The notes: generated by a model not told the origin, from the letters alone. 64,000 bases of DNA from Ischnura elegans (GCF_921293095.1 NC_060252.1:38812881-38876880), one strand, 5' to 3'; shown: positions 25,601-40,600, counted from the first letter of the stretch. A program made the numbers and translations.

Positions 25601-28600
25601 AATTTGTTCTTTAGAACAAATCTGCAAAGTGAGTGAGTGAGCTGTGCGATTGTTTTGTTTCATAGTGTTTTAGCTTGATTTCCGTGTATTACCCCCCTGT
25701 CAGCCTTGTAACTTCCCCTCCCCCAGTCCTACCCAGCAAAGGGTAAGGCCTTGGGGAATTTATTTTGTTTCAACCATACATTGTGTTTATCACCTTTTGG
25801 TTATATGATACTGCTTTGTAAATGAATTATTGTCAATGAATAGTTTAAAATATTTTCTTATAGGCATGTTAGTAAGAAGCTGGAAAGGGATCAAATGGAA
25901 TGAGACAGTGGGTGTACTGATGAAATACTTCAATTAGTTTTTCTAGAGTTATCAATTGATGAATCTGTAACCTATGAAGCCCCTTGGGTGACTCACTGTC
26001 TTGCTTATAACAGTTCCCGGCCCCTTCTAGAAGGGATGCAGGGTTGAACACTTTTGCAGGCATGGGGCATCAAAAATAATTAGGAGGAAAATTCTGATTC
26101 TGTCTCCTACCACCCTAAAAAAATCAAAATCGTGGAAATTCTGTTTCTTTTAATATTTGGGCGTTTGAATGGCTCTGACTCCAAAACTTTTGAACTTATT
26201 TTGAATTTTGTAATCATTTGTATATTAGTTAGGTTTTCCATTTACTAGATGTGCAATTAATTTCTCTGTAGACAGTGACAGTTATGAATAAACTTGTCAA
26301 AGTTGAAGTTTTTTACCAAAATTTTACGGAGACTTGAGCGAACAAGTGTGGGTATGCAACCCCCACACACCAACTTTATAAAATAGGACTGTGAGTTAAC
26401 CCTATGAGTTTTCCCTATTAAAGACGTAAATATACGTGTGGACGTTTCTTGACTAGGGAGACGAAAGCCGTATATTTTTGCGGTAAATTTTCTTACACTA
26501 GTAAATGAAAGCTGTGTATATAAGTTTCCTATTTCTCCCCCATTTATTACGGTCACGGGTGTACGACATCTTTGTTTTGGGACCCAACATTGCGGGGTTT
26601 ACAGTCCGGCCGCCGAGAGTTGTCCGATGACAGGTAAAAGGAGTAGGGGGCAAGGTTGCCAGGTAAGAAAGGGAAATGCCCACTTCACATGTAAACAAAA
26701 GGCTTCCCTTAAGAAAGGAACCAGATGGGACCATAGAGGTAACCTCTATGGATGGGACGACGAGCTTGAAGGACACAATGGCAGAATCCTTTGTTTTGGC
26801 GATTCGAAGAAAGGGCTTGCTTTGGTGGTTCAGGCTTTTTTCGGTGCTTCATATGCACGTGGCAACGTTGTACGACTAGGCGAGGGTGTGAGGTGCGTTT
26901 GGGGGACAGCGATTGGCTGCAAACCATGCTGGCGCTGGGTTCTCCGCCCCTCCTTTTGAACTGTCATCGGACAACTCTCGCCGGCTGGACTGTAGGTTTT
27001 ACCCTCAGAATCGGGGGTTAGGTACCCTGACCCCTCATCTTTTATTACGTCCCTTAGCGGTAAAGGACCACAGTCATGCAATTGTTAATCCAGTCAGTTT
27101 TCGAAGTAAATATTTGTTCTTTTCTCAAGGAATATAAACTAAGAATTGAATTCTTTGTCTTTTGAGCTGCGTTTACAATTTATAAACAAAATTCTACAAT
27201 AAATATTTACTTATATCTCGAGTTCTGTATGAACATCAACATGGAAATTGTTGCTGCATTAAATGTGTTAATATTGACCTTAGAACTTCGTTTAAAATTT
27301 GGCAATGCTCAGAAAAAAATGAGGAATTCAATTCAAAGTCTGCAATTTATGTGCAAGCAACAATTATCCATGTGCTAAATACATATAAACAATACATAAG
27401 TTGACCACGAACCAATGCCGCAGGTAGGGTGGTCGTAAACCTGGAAAGGAGGGAGCACAACTACTCTCGGAGTCCAAGATAATGCGGAGTCCTAGCGGGG
27501 AGGGGACGAAAAAGGTTCCATGTGACCCTTCTTAACGAATGTCCTCCAAAAATGCTCCGTACCACGAGAAAGAAGAGTCTCTTGGGGCTCAGTACAGCAG
27601 TCATGCTAAGACGAAAACTCCGCCATCTCGAAAGGGTTAATGTTAAATTAGGGATGCACTTATTCAGGATTTTTTCAGATCCAGATCCGAATACTTTATT
27701 TCAGGTGTTGGATCTTTGGATATTTTCCAATCCAAGTATTTTTAACTGTCCGCCTTAAAACGAAGTAATTATTCAAGTTTCTTCTGGGTACCTACAATCC
27801 AAGGAATGCTATTTGAATTGTCATACACATTTTTATAGTTTCACTGATTAAAAATAATTTTTATTCGATTTCAAGTTCTTTTTTAAATACATTAATATCT
27901 TCACTCTATCAGGATCGAAACTGTTACGCTTGCGTTTGGAAATGGAAATTGGTTTCAGTCTTTGGATAAACCACGGTCTGTATTATAATTTTCCTCACTA
28001 CCCTGAATTTTATCACTTTCTCATTGCTTACCGACTTGTGTTTCACCCTCAAGGCTTCAGCTGTGGTGAGGTGAATTTTGCTCTCTCTCACGATAGTAGG
28101 ATTATAACAGGAGTACAAGTAATTCCAAATCTCGTCACGGGTAAAACCTGCATTTATGACAGCTTCCTCCATGATTTGCATAGTCTCACACAAGGCTTGA
28201 TGACTAACAAACAGCTGCTGGTGGAAACGGCCAAATGGTTAGCAACGGGTTGGTTCTACATGGAGTAATACTTAGCACTAAGCTACACAGGACACTGTAT
28301 GTGAAGCGTGGTGTTCATTGTGAACATATCTTACATCAATGGAAATCTTACTCTATGTACTTCTGGGACCAGTATGGTCAGGCCTTGGCATTTATATTAT
28401 CAATAATAGTTCAAGTGACAATTGTACTGAGTTTGTCCAACTATTGTGCTGGGGTCTTAAGATCAGGAGACTTAATGTAGAAAATTGTAGATAGAATATC
28501 CTAAAGGTCTTTTATTAATGAACACCATAGAAACTTCAAATCCAGTATTATTTGGTGTCCAAAATATTTTAGCTCCCGTGTTCATTTTGAAAAGCATCTT

Positions 28601-31600
28601 CAAAATTTTATTTATTGGCTGTGAATATTATGGTAAATAGTCATGAAGTTGTAGTGAAACTGTGCAAGCTAGTAAATTCGGAAATGACCAAGGGTGGTGG
28701 AATTTTTAAGGAACGGGTTGGCTTTCAATCAAAAGAGAGTGTGATTGCTGGTGTTTTTTCTCAATTATCATAATGAGTGTGGTTTTCAGTTGTTAATTAT
28801 ATTTTTCTTCGTCCTCTTTCAGTGTTTTACCGTCTGAGTGAAAAATGGCAGTATATTACTCAACTCTATGAATCGGGTGGAATAGACAATGAAAATACTG
28901 ACACCCAAGTGAGTAATTTTATCATTTATTAATTTTTCTGGAATCTAATTAACCATCTATTAATTATGATGTTATAACAGAGGACGTTGCACTCATGCAT
29001 TGTATAGAGCCAGAGAGGCATAATTGAAAATAGTAGCAATCATATACTATGCTCAAGGCTGCTGTGGACTCTGTTTTCTCACTTTTTCAGTTTTATTTAG
29101 CCTGAAACACATTTAAGTGTGCCATTCCCATTTCATAGCAATCAGTTCCGACTCAGAAATCTATGACTTAGATTACAGCATACATACATTAGACAGTAAG
29201 CATACATTTTCGGTGCCAGTGGAGTCATTCCTGGCCTAGCCAATCCAACAAGTGCATAACAGAACTGTGCTCACAATTATGTATTTTTTCAAGTTGTTGG
29301 TATGAATGCAGTTGGGGAAGAGAGTCCCATAGGGATGATATTTTTTTCGTAATGCTTCTGTCATCAGACATTTTATAATTTTTTTTGTTGAAGCTGAATC
29401 TTGTGCAAATGTTCTTTTTTTAATCATGGCATTCCACCTACCAGTATTCATTCTTTACATATTCTGTTTGGTGCTTTTCAGGAAGTCCTAGATGATATGC
29501 TCAATAGACAGCTCACCAGAGAGTATTTGGATGTTCTGAAGATTGTTTTAATTGGCTACAATGGGAACATGGCTGGAATCAGTGATGGGTTGGGTGCTGG
29601 TGGGACTGAATCAATGGAACAGGATGACCCAGGGTGGGGCAAGGGAGGTGGTGGACGTGGTGGGTGTAGTGCTGGAAATCCTATGGCAACCCTTCAGAAC
29701 GAGTTGCTCAGTGACCTTGGCCAGTTGGTTCTCAGGAATGAAGCGACACGGAGGGCGGTCACATTAGTTATTTTGAGGTATGCCATGGAATCATATGTCT
29801 AGTTTTCGAGATAAATTATTAGTAGTTGCTTATTTTATTTACCTTATTATTTAAAAAAATGTTTGTTCAGTTCGGGGGATTTCCACCAAAGAAATAAGTT
29901 GACTCATTTAGGTGAAAATTGGGGATGGATTTTTTCCAGGATTTTTTTTTTCAAATCTGGATCGGATACTTAATTTCAGTTGTCAGTTTTTCAGGTCCGA
30001 ATGCATTTTTAATTGCCAGCTATAAAATGAAGTAATTATTCAAGTTTCATCTGGGTACATGCAAACAAAGGAATGCTATTTGAATTGTCATGCACCTTTT
30101 AATATTTTTTGTGATTCAAAATCATTTTTATCAGCTTTCGGACAGTATTCAAATTTTCCTCATGCACGTTTCCCCCAAATTTTGTCACTTTCTCATCGCA
30201 TGTGGAATTGTGTTTCACCTGCAAATGCTTCAGTTGTGGTGAGGTGGATTTTGCACTTCCTTGCGATAGTTTCATGTCACAGTGCACGCACATGGTTCTC
30301 TTTACGTCTATGATAATGCTTCTACACAATGAAAGACATTTTATCAATATACAGGCGGTCCCCGACTTTCGTACACAATGCGTTCCCGAAAACTTGTACG
30401 AAAGCCGAATTGTACGAAAGTCGAATTGTACGAAAGTCGAACCATTGACTTCCATGCTAATTAGGGGTTACGTTCCAAAAGAGCGGAATTTACGTACTAA
30501 AACCTTTTTTTTCACGGAATTCATTTAAATTGACTTAATTTTAATAATATATTAATAAAACTTCTCAAATCATATAATTTATTTCGAAAATATGCAGAAA
30601 ATGCAACTATAAGTTTAAAAAACAAGAACTCCGTTGGCTATCGAGTGAAACTTCCTCTTGGCGTTTAAGTTGACATTCCACTTATTACGTCCACTATAAA
30701 TAAAAGGACATATCAAGTAGCATAAAAAAAATGTATTCGTTGAACCCGCACTCTGGATACCGTCTAATTTTTACACCAAAATTCGATATTTGGCAGGTGA
30801 CATTCGTGATCGCGTATATTCCGCATGTTATTCAAAAAAGACAAAATACAAACGGAATTCGGGTGATATTTTGTGCAATATCGTTGCTAAAGGTTTACAT
30901 GAATTAAACAGCACTCAAACGAAAAAACACAATTAAAAAGAAGGTCTTACTAGTTTTATTGAAAGCTATTCGATGATGTCTAGTCAACTTCTTTTGAAAA
31001 ATATCTTCAATGAAGGCTTTCTTCTTCTCTTGATAAAGTCTCTCTCCCAAATAAATCACCTAAATCAGAGTCAATGACCAACAATTTCCTTCATTATATA
31101 CGTTCATATTGTTCGCATATACTGCCGATACTGCAATTTGAAACAATTGAATGTTGGGATGCGCAATAAACATGGCGGGAATTTAAAAAAAATTACGGAC
31201 CAGCGTTCGAAAGTCCGAATTTAGCGTACGAAAGTCGAGTAAAAGGTGTCAATTTTGAATGTACGAAAGTGCGAATTGTACGAAAGTCGAGGACCGCCTG
31301 TATGATTAAATTAAATTGCAACTGCAAAGTCTGCAACACAATTAACAATGTTTAGAACAACATAATCATCACGTATGACGAGTTGTGGGAACAGAACGAG
31401 ACAACTGCTCAGCAAGAGGAGGGGTGGGCAGCAGGAGTGCGTAAAGTAGAGGTGGAGGGGAAGAAGTGCACTCCCTCCATCTTTCGACCAATGAGACTAC
31501 AAATGAGGGTGTCGAGGACGAACATGTCTGATCTTGCTATTTTGTGACGTCGTTGTCTTCAAAGCAAAGCCAGATGAGCTATGTGATATATGCAGTTGGC

Positions 31601-34600
31601 GTTTCCAGTCCGTCTCTACTTGTTTGAGGGGGCTAGTGCTAAACTTGTTTCTTTGAAAATAGTGCTGTTTGGACAATGTTGAATGTTAGTATAGTCTTGC
31701 TGTAACCAGAAAACTTAGTGGCAATCAATTAGAGCTGAAAAAACCTAAAAATATTTCATCCTTTTTTAAATCTTGTGCATGTCATCCAATAGCTGAAGCT
31801 ATTGAACCATCTTCGGGTCCAGTAAGTCACTTACCTAGCATTTGTCCTCCAGAAACGGAGAAAGTTTCAGTTCAGACAGTTTGGCCGAGAAAGGTCAGTT
31901 GGTGAGATGGGGTAGGGATAAAACTCCCTTCGATTGTTCTCGAGTAACTTGAAATTTTCCTTCAAAAGCAATGATTTATGGCATGTGTGATCTCAGAAAT
32001 GAAAAGAAACATAAGAGGTATGGTTTCTGGAGGCCCGAGGGTGGTTTTCTGAAATCTGCGACATAGTTACTTTTGACGTGGTTATTATCCTTTGATGCTG
32101 AGATTCCCCCAATGATTGTTCAATCTCTTAGGAAGAGTCAAACTATGTGCCTATCGTATTTTTCGTTGCTAACGGCTTCCGGGTGCAGCTGAGTGTTGCG
32201 CTTTGTCGTGCAAGCTTTCGCGACTGTTGTAGGACGCATCATCTGGCGATGAATGAAATTACGGATTTGGTGGTCAATTAATATCCTCGTCCAACCTCCC
32301 CCATCCACCGGAGTAGTGGGGGAGGAGGGTGGAGCTGACGTCAGCACAACTCTCACCCCTATCCTTGAGCGGCGAGCGGACTCTTCTTATCTAGCGAATA
32401 ACCTTGTTGGTAACATATTCGCCGTCTTCTCTTTCGGAAAATCGTTTTCCACGTCTGACTGAGTTTAACGCCGTCCACTCTGTTGAAATTTTGGGGGCAT
32501 TTTTCAATTTCAATAGCCTCCCGAATTAGTCGTCGATGATAGAATTTTTCTTGGGCTAACACCTGCGTCTCGTCGATTAAAATTCGATGTCCATCTTCCG
32601 AGTAAGCAAGCTCCGCTATCGCCGACTTCTCCGTGTCACGATGTAATATCGCTCGTCTGTGTTCTTTGTCTGACTTCTTAGAAAATCCTTGGAGAAGTCC
32701 TCGGATTTCCCCAGCAAAAATTCTCGCTGTTCAAGGTGGCTTAGGAAAGGAGACTGGCCCGTCTTTCCTGGATGTGTGTTATTCACATATTTTGGGCTTT
32801 ATCTGAGATGGGCTCTAAACTCACTCATCTGAACAAACCTTGTTACATACATGCGTGCAAGTTTGATGTGATCGTGGGTGACTGTTGCACCAGGATTCAG
32901 GAGCTGTATGGAAGTAGAATGACTTGCAAAGTGTGTGCAACATTTTTGTTGTAATTGTTGTTTGTATTGAAATCGGTGGAAAAATGCATAGTCAGTATTC
33001 AGAAATGCAAAAATCGATATTTGAGCAAGGTATTCGGAAAAAATTAAGTGATCATATTCGATATTCAAATCGGAGAAGAATGCAATTTGACCCATCTCTA
33101 ATTATTTCATGATTTTATTTTTCTAGGGCCCTGTCCTGGCAAGACACAATTGTTAGTTTGAAAGCTACATTTTTGGCAGGCCCTCTTATAAGGCAACTTG
33201 TTGGAGATGGATCTCTGGATAATGAGTGGGCTGCTCATACCATGGCATCTGTTCTTGGTGGACTTCAAGCACATGGCCACCATGAAACCAACCAGAGCTT
33301 TCTCCTTGCTCTTGGCGTAATGGTGTATGAATTACTGAGGCCTGCATTCCCAGATGCAATTTTTCAGGTTAGTCTTTAACATGACACATTATTGATAAAA
33401 TTTTATATTTGAAATGTATTTTGTTCAATGTGAGGCCTGCAGGTCGTAGTACATTGGTCAAGATTATTGAGGATGCCAAGCTTGGAAGAGATAGAATTTT
33501 CCAACTTTCAGCAAGCATGGGAGAATGTTTGAATGGCATGAATGTATACTATAATTGTGAAGCTATGTTGGCTCTGTGAGTCAAATTTGATAAAAAATAT
33601 TTTCATTGCAATTTTTCCTATCATTTGGTTGTTCTATGCTTGAGTATCTTAATGAGATCATTAAAAAGAATCATATGATATTAGAGGGAATCACTCGTAG
33701 AACAATTTTGGTACCTTATGGAAGTATTGTATTTTATGGTTTTTTTCTCTGAAATCGGAAAAGTATGAACTTGGGTATATATGATTTTTGGTGAACTGCT
33801 GCTTGGAATGAACTTTAAATGCTGAATATTTCATTCCACCTGTTGGGAAATTCATCACAAGACTGGAGGAAGGAAACACTTAGCATTTTATGTTCATACC
33901 ACCCTACCGTTTGCCTCAAAATTGTTTATACCTGTGAATCTAATTGCTGCAAAAATCTAAAAAAACAAAAATCATTTTCACAAGTTTAAATTTTTGTTGC
34001 ATTGCATTAGGAAGGTCTCTAAATTTTGAAAAATGAAATTTTTAAGAAGATACTTACATTTTGGTATTTAATCAATACATAGTATTTTCAATATGACACT
34101 AATACCTGTTTTGTAAAGTTACATTAGTTGATGGTGCAATGAACTGGTTTATTTTGATTCCCTGTGTCTCCCTTGTCTAACGCTTATAATTTTAAAACTC
34201 CATCTAACTAATTTTGAAATTTTATAAGTACCTTAATGGGGATGATGTCATTTCAGGTTATGAATCAAATTCCAAATTTAAATATGGAAGAATTGCAGAA
34301 GCTGGATGAAAAGCTGAGTGTTCCTTCTCGTAATGGAGCTAAGATGGATAAAATTAAGAAAGAAAAATTCAAGCGACTTACATCACAGGTAAGTGATGCT
34401 TTACTCAAGGAGACGAGTCATTCGTTAATGGAGAGAAGTTGGCTGTATTAAGTGGTGGGATCATTGACGTGGTCTTTAATTTTGATGTAAAGAGTTATTT
34501 TGAAAAAAAAGAATGTCTACGAAGATGGATTGCATGGTGGCAGTAACAGGTGGCGTGCACTTGCATTCATTGTCCACTTTTGTCCTGATGCAGTGCCAAT

Positions 34601-37600
34601 GTTGGTGAGGCGAGTAGAACAAATGGAAATTAGATGGCACTTAAAAACGGAGCCAGAATGCCTTTACTGCTACTTCGGATTTGTATTGGAAAAAATAGGT
34701 TGTTATGATAGGATAAACTCTTGTTAATATTAATTTCATTTGCCAAAAAATCTGAAGTAGGTATGCAATGAGGAAGTTTTTATGTTTTGAAGGATGGAAA
34801 ATGACTCAAGGTTTGTTTTAATTTTGCAAAATATAAATTCTATTTTATTGTTTTTAGTATTGTTATTGGAAGAGTAATAATGTTAAATGCTCAAATAATG
34901 CTGACTATCAACATCTTTGATTAGTTAGTTTAGATCTTTGAGTAGTGTACTTAAAATCCTTCGATCATTTTCTGCAATAAGTTATTGAGAACACACATTT
35001 AAAAAGTCATCCATTACTCATTCAGTCTTCCATCTGATCCATTTTCATGAGTTGATTTCTTGTCATTTATTATTCACTTGATCTGGAAAACATTTCCTGA
35101 CGGAAGGAATCATTCATGAAAATAACAGGAAATGCACTATTCTTATAACACTTTATTGCCCAGCCAGAAACTGGTACATGCGCTGCCAATGCCATACAGA
35201 TACCTGGATTTACCTGGGTGGGGCAAGACCCCACCGCAAGGGCCCCAGGCTTGGCATGCTGTGGATCAGATAGAAGACTGACATGAGTAATGCAAGACTT
35301 TATAAATAAATGTTCTTTATTACTTATTGTAAAAAGTGATCGTAGGATTGCTAGAAAGTACTGTACAACAGAGATCTCTTCTAAATAATTGAAGACTCAA
35401 CTCTGCCTAGGATATTGCGTCAATACCTCGCTGCCAAGACGCAAGTGTGATGTGGAGGGTATAGGCAGACTATGTGGGGAGATTGTTGTTAACTTTGTTG
35501 TGGAATATGCAAAGAAACCCATTTTCCACTGGCATGAGTCTTCTTCCTTCAGTCACTCCCGATATATGCACAGATGGAGCACCTGCGTGGTAACGAGCAT
35601 TCACAGAGTTGACTCTGTAGAAAGCAGACAGCTCATGCAACCATATTAAACATGTTGTGTATGGATCAACAGGGACTTTAATCGTGTTAATAATGTTTTA
35701 TTTACTTGATATGATTTAATGTTTGATATTATGTGCTATGCAGTCAAACTCTGCATATCAAGCACCACCTCTCATAACAATTGATTCACATACCGAACTA
35801 AACCAAATTTAACAATGTCACTCCCTTAACGAGTAATATTTTGCAGAAGGGGTGATAAGGAGATATCGTGGCCTCATATGGATCTCAGTTATCATTGTGG
35901 GTCATTCCATGTCAGTTCATCGAAGCATGACACCCACCGACTCGGATTTTGATGAAACTTTGCAATTTTCATCCTTCTATGTAGGAATGAAAGAGTGTAA
36001 AATATTTTCACTGGATATAGTGAAAGGTTGCAGTGGATATTTTACAATTAGTATTTGGGATCCTCATGACTTTTATAGTAAACCTGCAAATTTTCATGAG
36101 AATTTGATGAAAAGTATGGCTGTGGCAAATCATTTCCCTCTGAAGGTACAAGTGCCTCTGGAGACTGGATTCATTGAAAAACTGCAGTTTCACCCAAACT
36201 TCAAATGGTCGTGAAAAAAAACTAGTGGAGATAGCCAAGAAATATTTCACACTGTTTCATTCGTACATAAAAGGATGAAATTTGCCAAGTTTCATCAAAA
36301 TCTGAGTCTGTAGGTGTCATGCCTGAGTGAACTGACATGGAATGACCCTTCTTTGTTTAGGGCTTGTCCAGCTAGAATCTTACTGTCACTTGTAAAAGTG
36401 GTATGCAGACAAATTATTTTGTATTTTTTTGTGCAAAGTTTAAATATTCATACTCATTTATTCCCAAAGAAAATGCCGCAAGATGACAGCGGTAAGAGAA
36501 AAAAAAAATAGCCATAGAATTCAAACATTAAATCATTGAAAAGTGGGATGGAGGTGTGAGTGTCGCTGACCTATCACACACACATAATTGGTCTACTTCT
36601 ATGATTTGCACTATTCTCAAAAACAGGGGTGAGATTGATGCTTCAAAGGTAGTTTGGAGAGTTTCCTTGCAAAGGCTACGCATTCACAACAATGTTGAAA
36701 GATTGCTTCTCTTGTGGTTCAATGAGAAACAATTACAATTCAACACTATTAATTAAAGTATTTTTGAGAAGGCAAAACTAGTTCTTGCCTGCCTTATTAA
36801 GATGAAGGCAGGATCATCAATGGACGAAGAAGTATTCAAGGCAAGCTGTGGGTGGCTCGAAATGTGTAAGGGAAGAACCAGCATCCACAGCATTGTGAGG
36901 CATGAAGAAGCTGTACCACCGCTCATATGCCACTCGTAAAATCCACTAGCCTCAAAGAAGTTTCAAGTCCAGAAGAGCAGGCTAAACTGCTTGTGGAGGT
37001 TCAACAACAAGTTTTGACTGACGTGATTCCTTTTTATTGCTGGGATTAATGAAGTGTTTGGTCTATCTATAAAACATGTTTGTGATGAATTTGCTACTCC
37101 TTGCCTTTGCCTTGCTTGATATAAAAAAACCCTTGTGCACATCCTCCAGGTCTAGAATTATTCTGGTGTGAAGCCTCCTAATGATGCTGGTTACTACCAA
37201 CAGTGGCACAGCGAGAGGGGGGGGGGGGGTATGAGGGATTAAACCCCCCCCCCCCTAGAGCTCAGAGAAATTTTCAAGTTTAATCCATTTTACTTCATTG
37301 GATTGATATTACTAATAGAATAGTGTAAGGATTATTAAAATATTCCCTCAACAAGCTGTAAAAACTCACCATTTTGATCCATTTATCATAAAATTCCACA
37401 ATTTATTAATCTCGCACCTACCGCTTATCCTGGTGGGTATTCCATACCCCCACACACCCCGGTACATATTAGTTGCACCTAAACCCCCTCCAGCCTTAAT
37501 TCCTAGCTGTGCCCCTGGCTACCAATGAACCCAAAATCTGGTAAAATCCCAAATCTTGCGTCACTCAAGTCCTGGCAGTGCAGAATTTGGGATTCTCCAC

Positions 37601-40600
37601 TGTATTAGGTTTTTAAGGTGAAAAGTGATAGCTAGTTGTGCCTCATGTATATGGAGCTTCATGTTGACCTGGTGGTTAAGGATCTTTGAAGGAAAATGTT
37701 AATCACTGCTTACGTGCAGTCGGGATATTTTTAAAATTACATCCAGTGTACTTTAGAGTACTTAAGGTCATGTTTGGAGGACATGTATTTGGAAGTCCTT
37801 TTTTACCTGGAAGGTGGCACAGCATGCTCGGACTCAATTTCTGTCAGGATTGAAAATAGCACAGGATAGAATGAATAGGAGGACGCAGTGCTATGGTGTT
37901 AGGTGTCTGTTTCATTGCCTGATCGAATGATTTCTTTATGGTGGCATGTCAATACACACGCGGTATTTCGTGTGCCATGGATGCCTGAAGTTATCAATTT
38001 CGATGAGAGATGGGTTGAATAGCAGATTTCTCGACCTCGAATATGGAATTCGAATATTAAATCACTGCTCGAATATTTTAATACCTTGAATTTTGAATAC
38101 CTCGAATATGTACTATATAATGAATGCGGGAATGTTTGACTCGGTTGCCTATGCATCAGGAAACACAAGATTTTGGAGAGTAAGTTTGATTTCCTTTAAA
38201 GGATTCGAACAGGAATTTAGCTGAATAATGGAATATTTTCATTTTATGGAAACAGTTTGGGCATATAGTTGGTTCAACTAACATCACTCTCAAATATCCA
38301 AAGGGGACACACCACCTCGCGAAAAAATGATTTCATGCTGTCTCGGCATTTACACTGCTACGATGGATTTCTGTCTGATGTATACATTCTTATGAACGCC
38401 ATTTCAGCGGCATGCCCATCTGATACTCGGCTTCATGCAACTTCTTATTTTCAACTGGTAGCTTGCTTTACCCCCACTCCTGCTGTCAAGTGCTAGGGGA
38501 CAATTTGAGGCGTTTTGCAAAATACACGTGCTTCTCCACCGGATTTTCTTCAATTATTTTCAGTCCATCTTTGGAAGTTCTCACGAGATAAGAAGATGAA
38601 TTCGAATTGCTAGCAGGAAGAAACCAAATATCCTGAGAAAATATCCCTACGTCTGTGACTGTAACAACGGAGATTTATAGCACAACTCATAAATTGTAAC
38701 TTGATATATGTTTTCGGAAAAAAATATCGCATCAACTTATGAGAAGCTCTGCAGCTCATATTGAGTCTCGCCAGAATGCTAAGTCTCCGTCGTATTTTGA
38801 CATTTATTTCCTCGCGTAAAATGCTTAAATAGAGTCAGAATTGCTTCGCGTTTGGTCTTATTCTTTTTTAAATTACGTCCACATTACTAATATTTAGTGA
38901 TGGGTCGGTTCGATTCCTCGATTCTCGACCAAGAACCGGAATCGAAAACGAGTACTTGCCAAGGTGAAAAATCGATTCCGATTCCAGTAGTACTTCAAAC
39001 AACAAAATATACGACCGCATTTCCAACAGTCATTTGAATTTTCGCGCCACGTAATCGTAATAACAAAACATACATCTTCCAGGGATGTGTAAGTACTCGA
39101 AAATTCAAATCGATTGAGTAGTTGGTACTCGACTCGAGCGTTTCGAGTAGCATTACAAATGTCGAGTCGAGTAGTTAAGGTTACAGAGCTTTCGAGGCTA
39201 GTAGGTCCAGCAATCTGCCGACAGGAAGTGCTATCATGAAAATCATGTAGTAATACAGTTTTTAAAGCCGATAAGTCATTCTAATGCCTTGGCCTAGTAG
39301 ATTCAGCTTGCTGTATACCCTGTAGTTGTCGAAGTGGGCGCCGAATACCTTAACGCCAGCCGCTGCGGCCGATCGTCTTCTGACCCGGCGCACACCGGTC
39401 CAAAATTGGAAAAAGCTGGTATAAAGTCCAAAATGACCATTTTGGGAGTAGAGTCTTGAAACTTAGCGTAAATACTCAAAAATCATTACCAGATATAGAT
39501 TTATATACCATTTTACAAAAATACGACCCTTTAGTGATGATACAGTGGCCCAAACATGACCAACTTTTCAAAACCATGTGCGATCTCGTTAATCCTCGAA
39601 ATTTTTTAAATTTATCCAGGTGGTGTTGTGTTGGTATGAGTTTTATGGAATAAAAAACGCAATATTCCTTTAATCTGGTGCTTTGCCTATACTTTCAATG
39701 ACTTATGAAGATTTTGGCTCTCATCTGTTTTACAACGCAAAATGGCCAACCCGTTTTTCACGTGAAATTTGACATAAAGTAGACATTATCTTTCGTTTAC
39801 GTAAAATATAACTCGGAAAATTTGGTTCACTATATAATGTAGAGATTTATAAAGATTACTAATTAGAAATCTTGGAAAAAAAAGTTTATTACGAAGGAAA
39901 TAAGAGCGATTTTTCAATCGCACGTCAAGGCTGAGCTACACGCCGAGGAACTCTAAGGCTCAGTAACCGAGGCCGATTTTTCAAGGTTTTTAAAACATTA
40001 GTCTTGAAAATCATCATTTAAAGCATGGATAATCGTCTTAATTGACTTCAAACACTAAACTGAGGATGTTAAAAAGGATTATGTATAGATCGACTAGAAC
40101 ATTTAGCGCATTACTCGAGTGAAAATACTAAGGATTGGATATTTTTCGAATCCATCCCACGCATAAGAAATATGCCTCGGGTATTGAAGTAAAGTGAAGA
40201 GATTAAGTCAGCATGCTTAAGAGAGAGAAAAATGAACTGTTTCCGTGAAAGGCAACAACCGATACCCTTTTTCCCTCTCCACATTTGCCGAGGTGAGTCG
40301 CGCAGAAGGGTAGTTTTCACTCCACAAGGCTCTTTTAGCCTTTTTTATTACTGCGTCCGACCGATGTGATATTCATTTGTAGCGTTTAGTTTCTTTCTTG
40401 AAGGGAAAAAAGGAAGAGATTTTAAGGTTGATTAAATGACGTGAGAAGTATAGAATTTTTTTGGCTCTACAAAATAAAGTTTAGTTCTTTAGTTAGTTCG
40501 CTTCGTCCACTTGAATTCCACGAAGATTCAAGATCCAAAAAAATCGTTGATATAATTTTTAATAAAAATTCCAATTTCCTACCAAAAATTCTTGCAATTT

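Larger units (their letters stand above)
24065..28822 (+). other. XPO5 intron 6
   Basis: A 4.8-kb intron, donor GTAAGT, acceptor TTTCAG. It holds two foldback structures (25402-25592 and 26598-27003) and a partial hAT-like relic at 27649-28200. The segment 24065-25400 shows nothing identifiable. Confidence 0.6.
29778..33126 (+). other. XPO5 intron 8
   Basis: A 3.35-kb GT-AG intron almost filled by a hAT-like relic (29920-33100), which is itself split by a Tigger-type element (30352-31300). Confidence 0.7.

Noticed and set aside
26627-27137. Several overlapping open frames on both strands
   Set aside because: They arise from the GC-richer foldback element and show no protein likeness.
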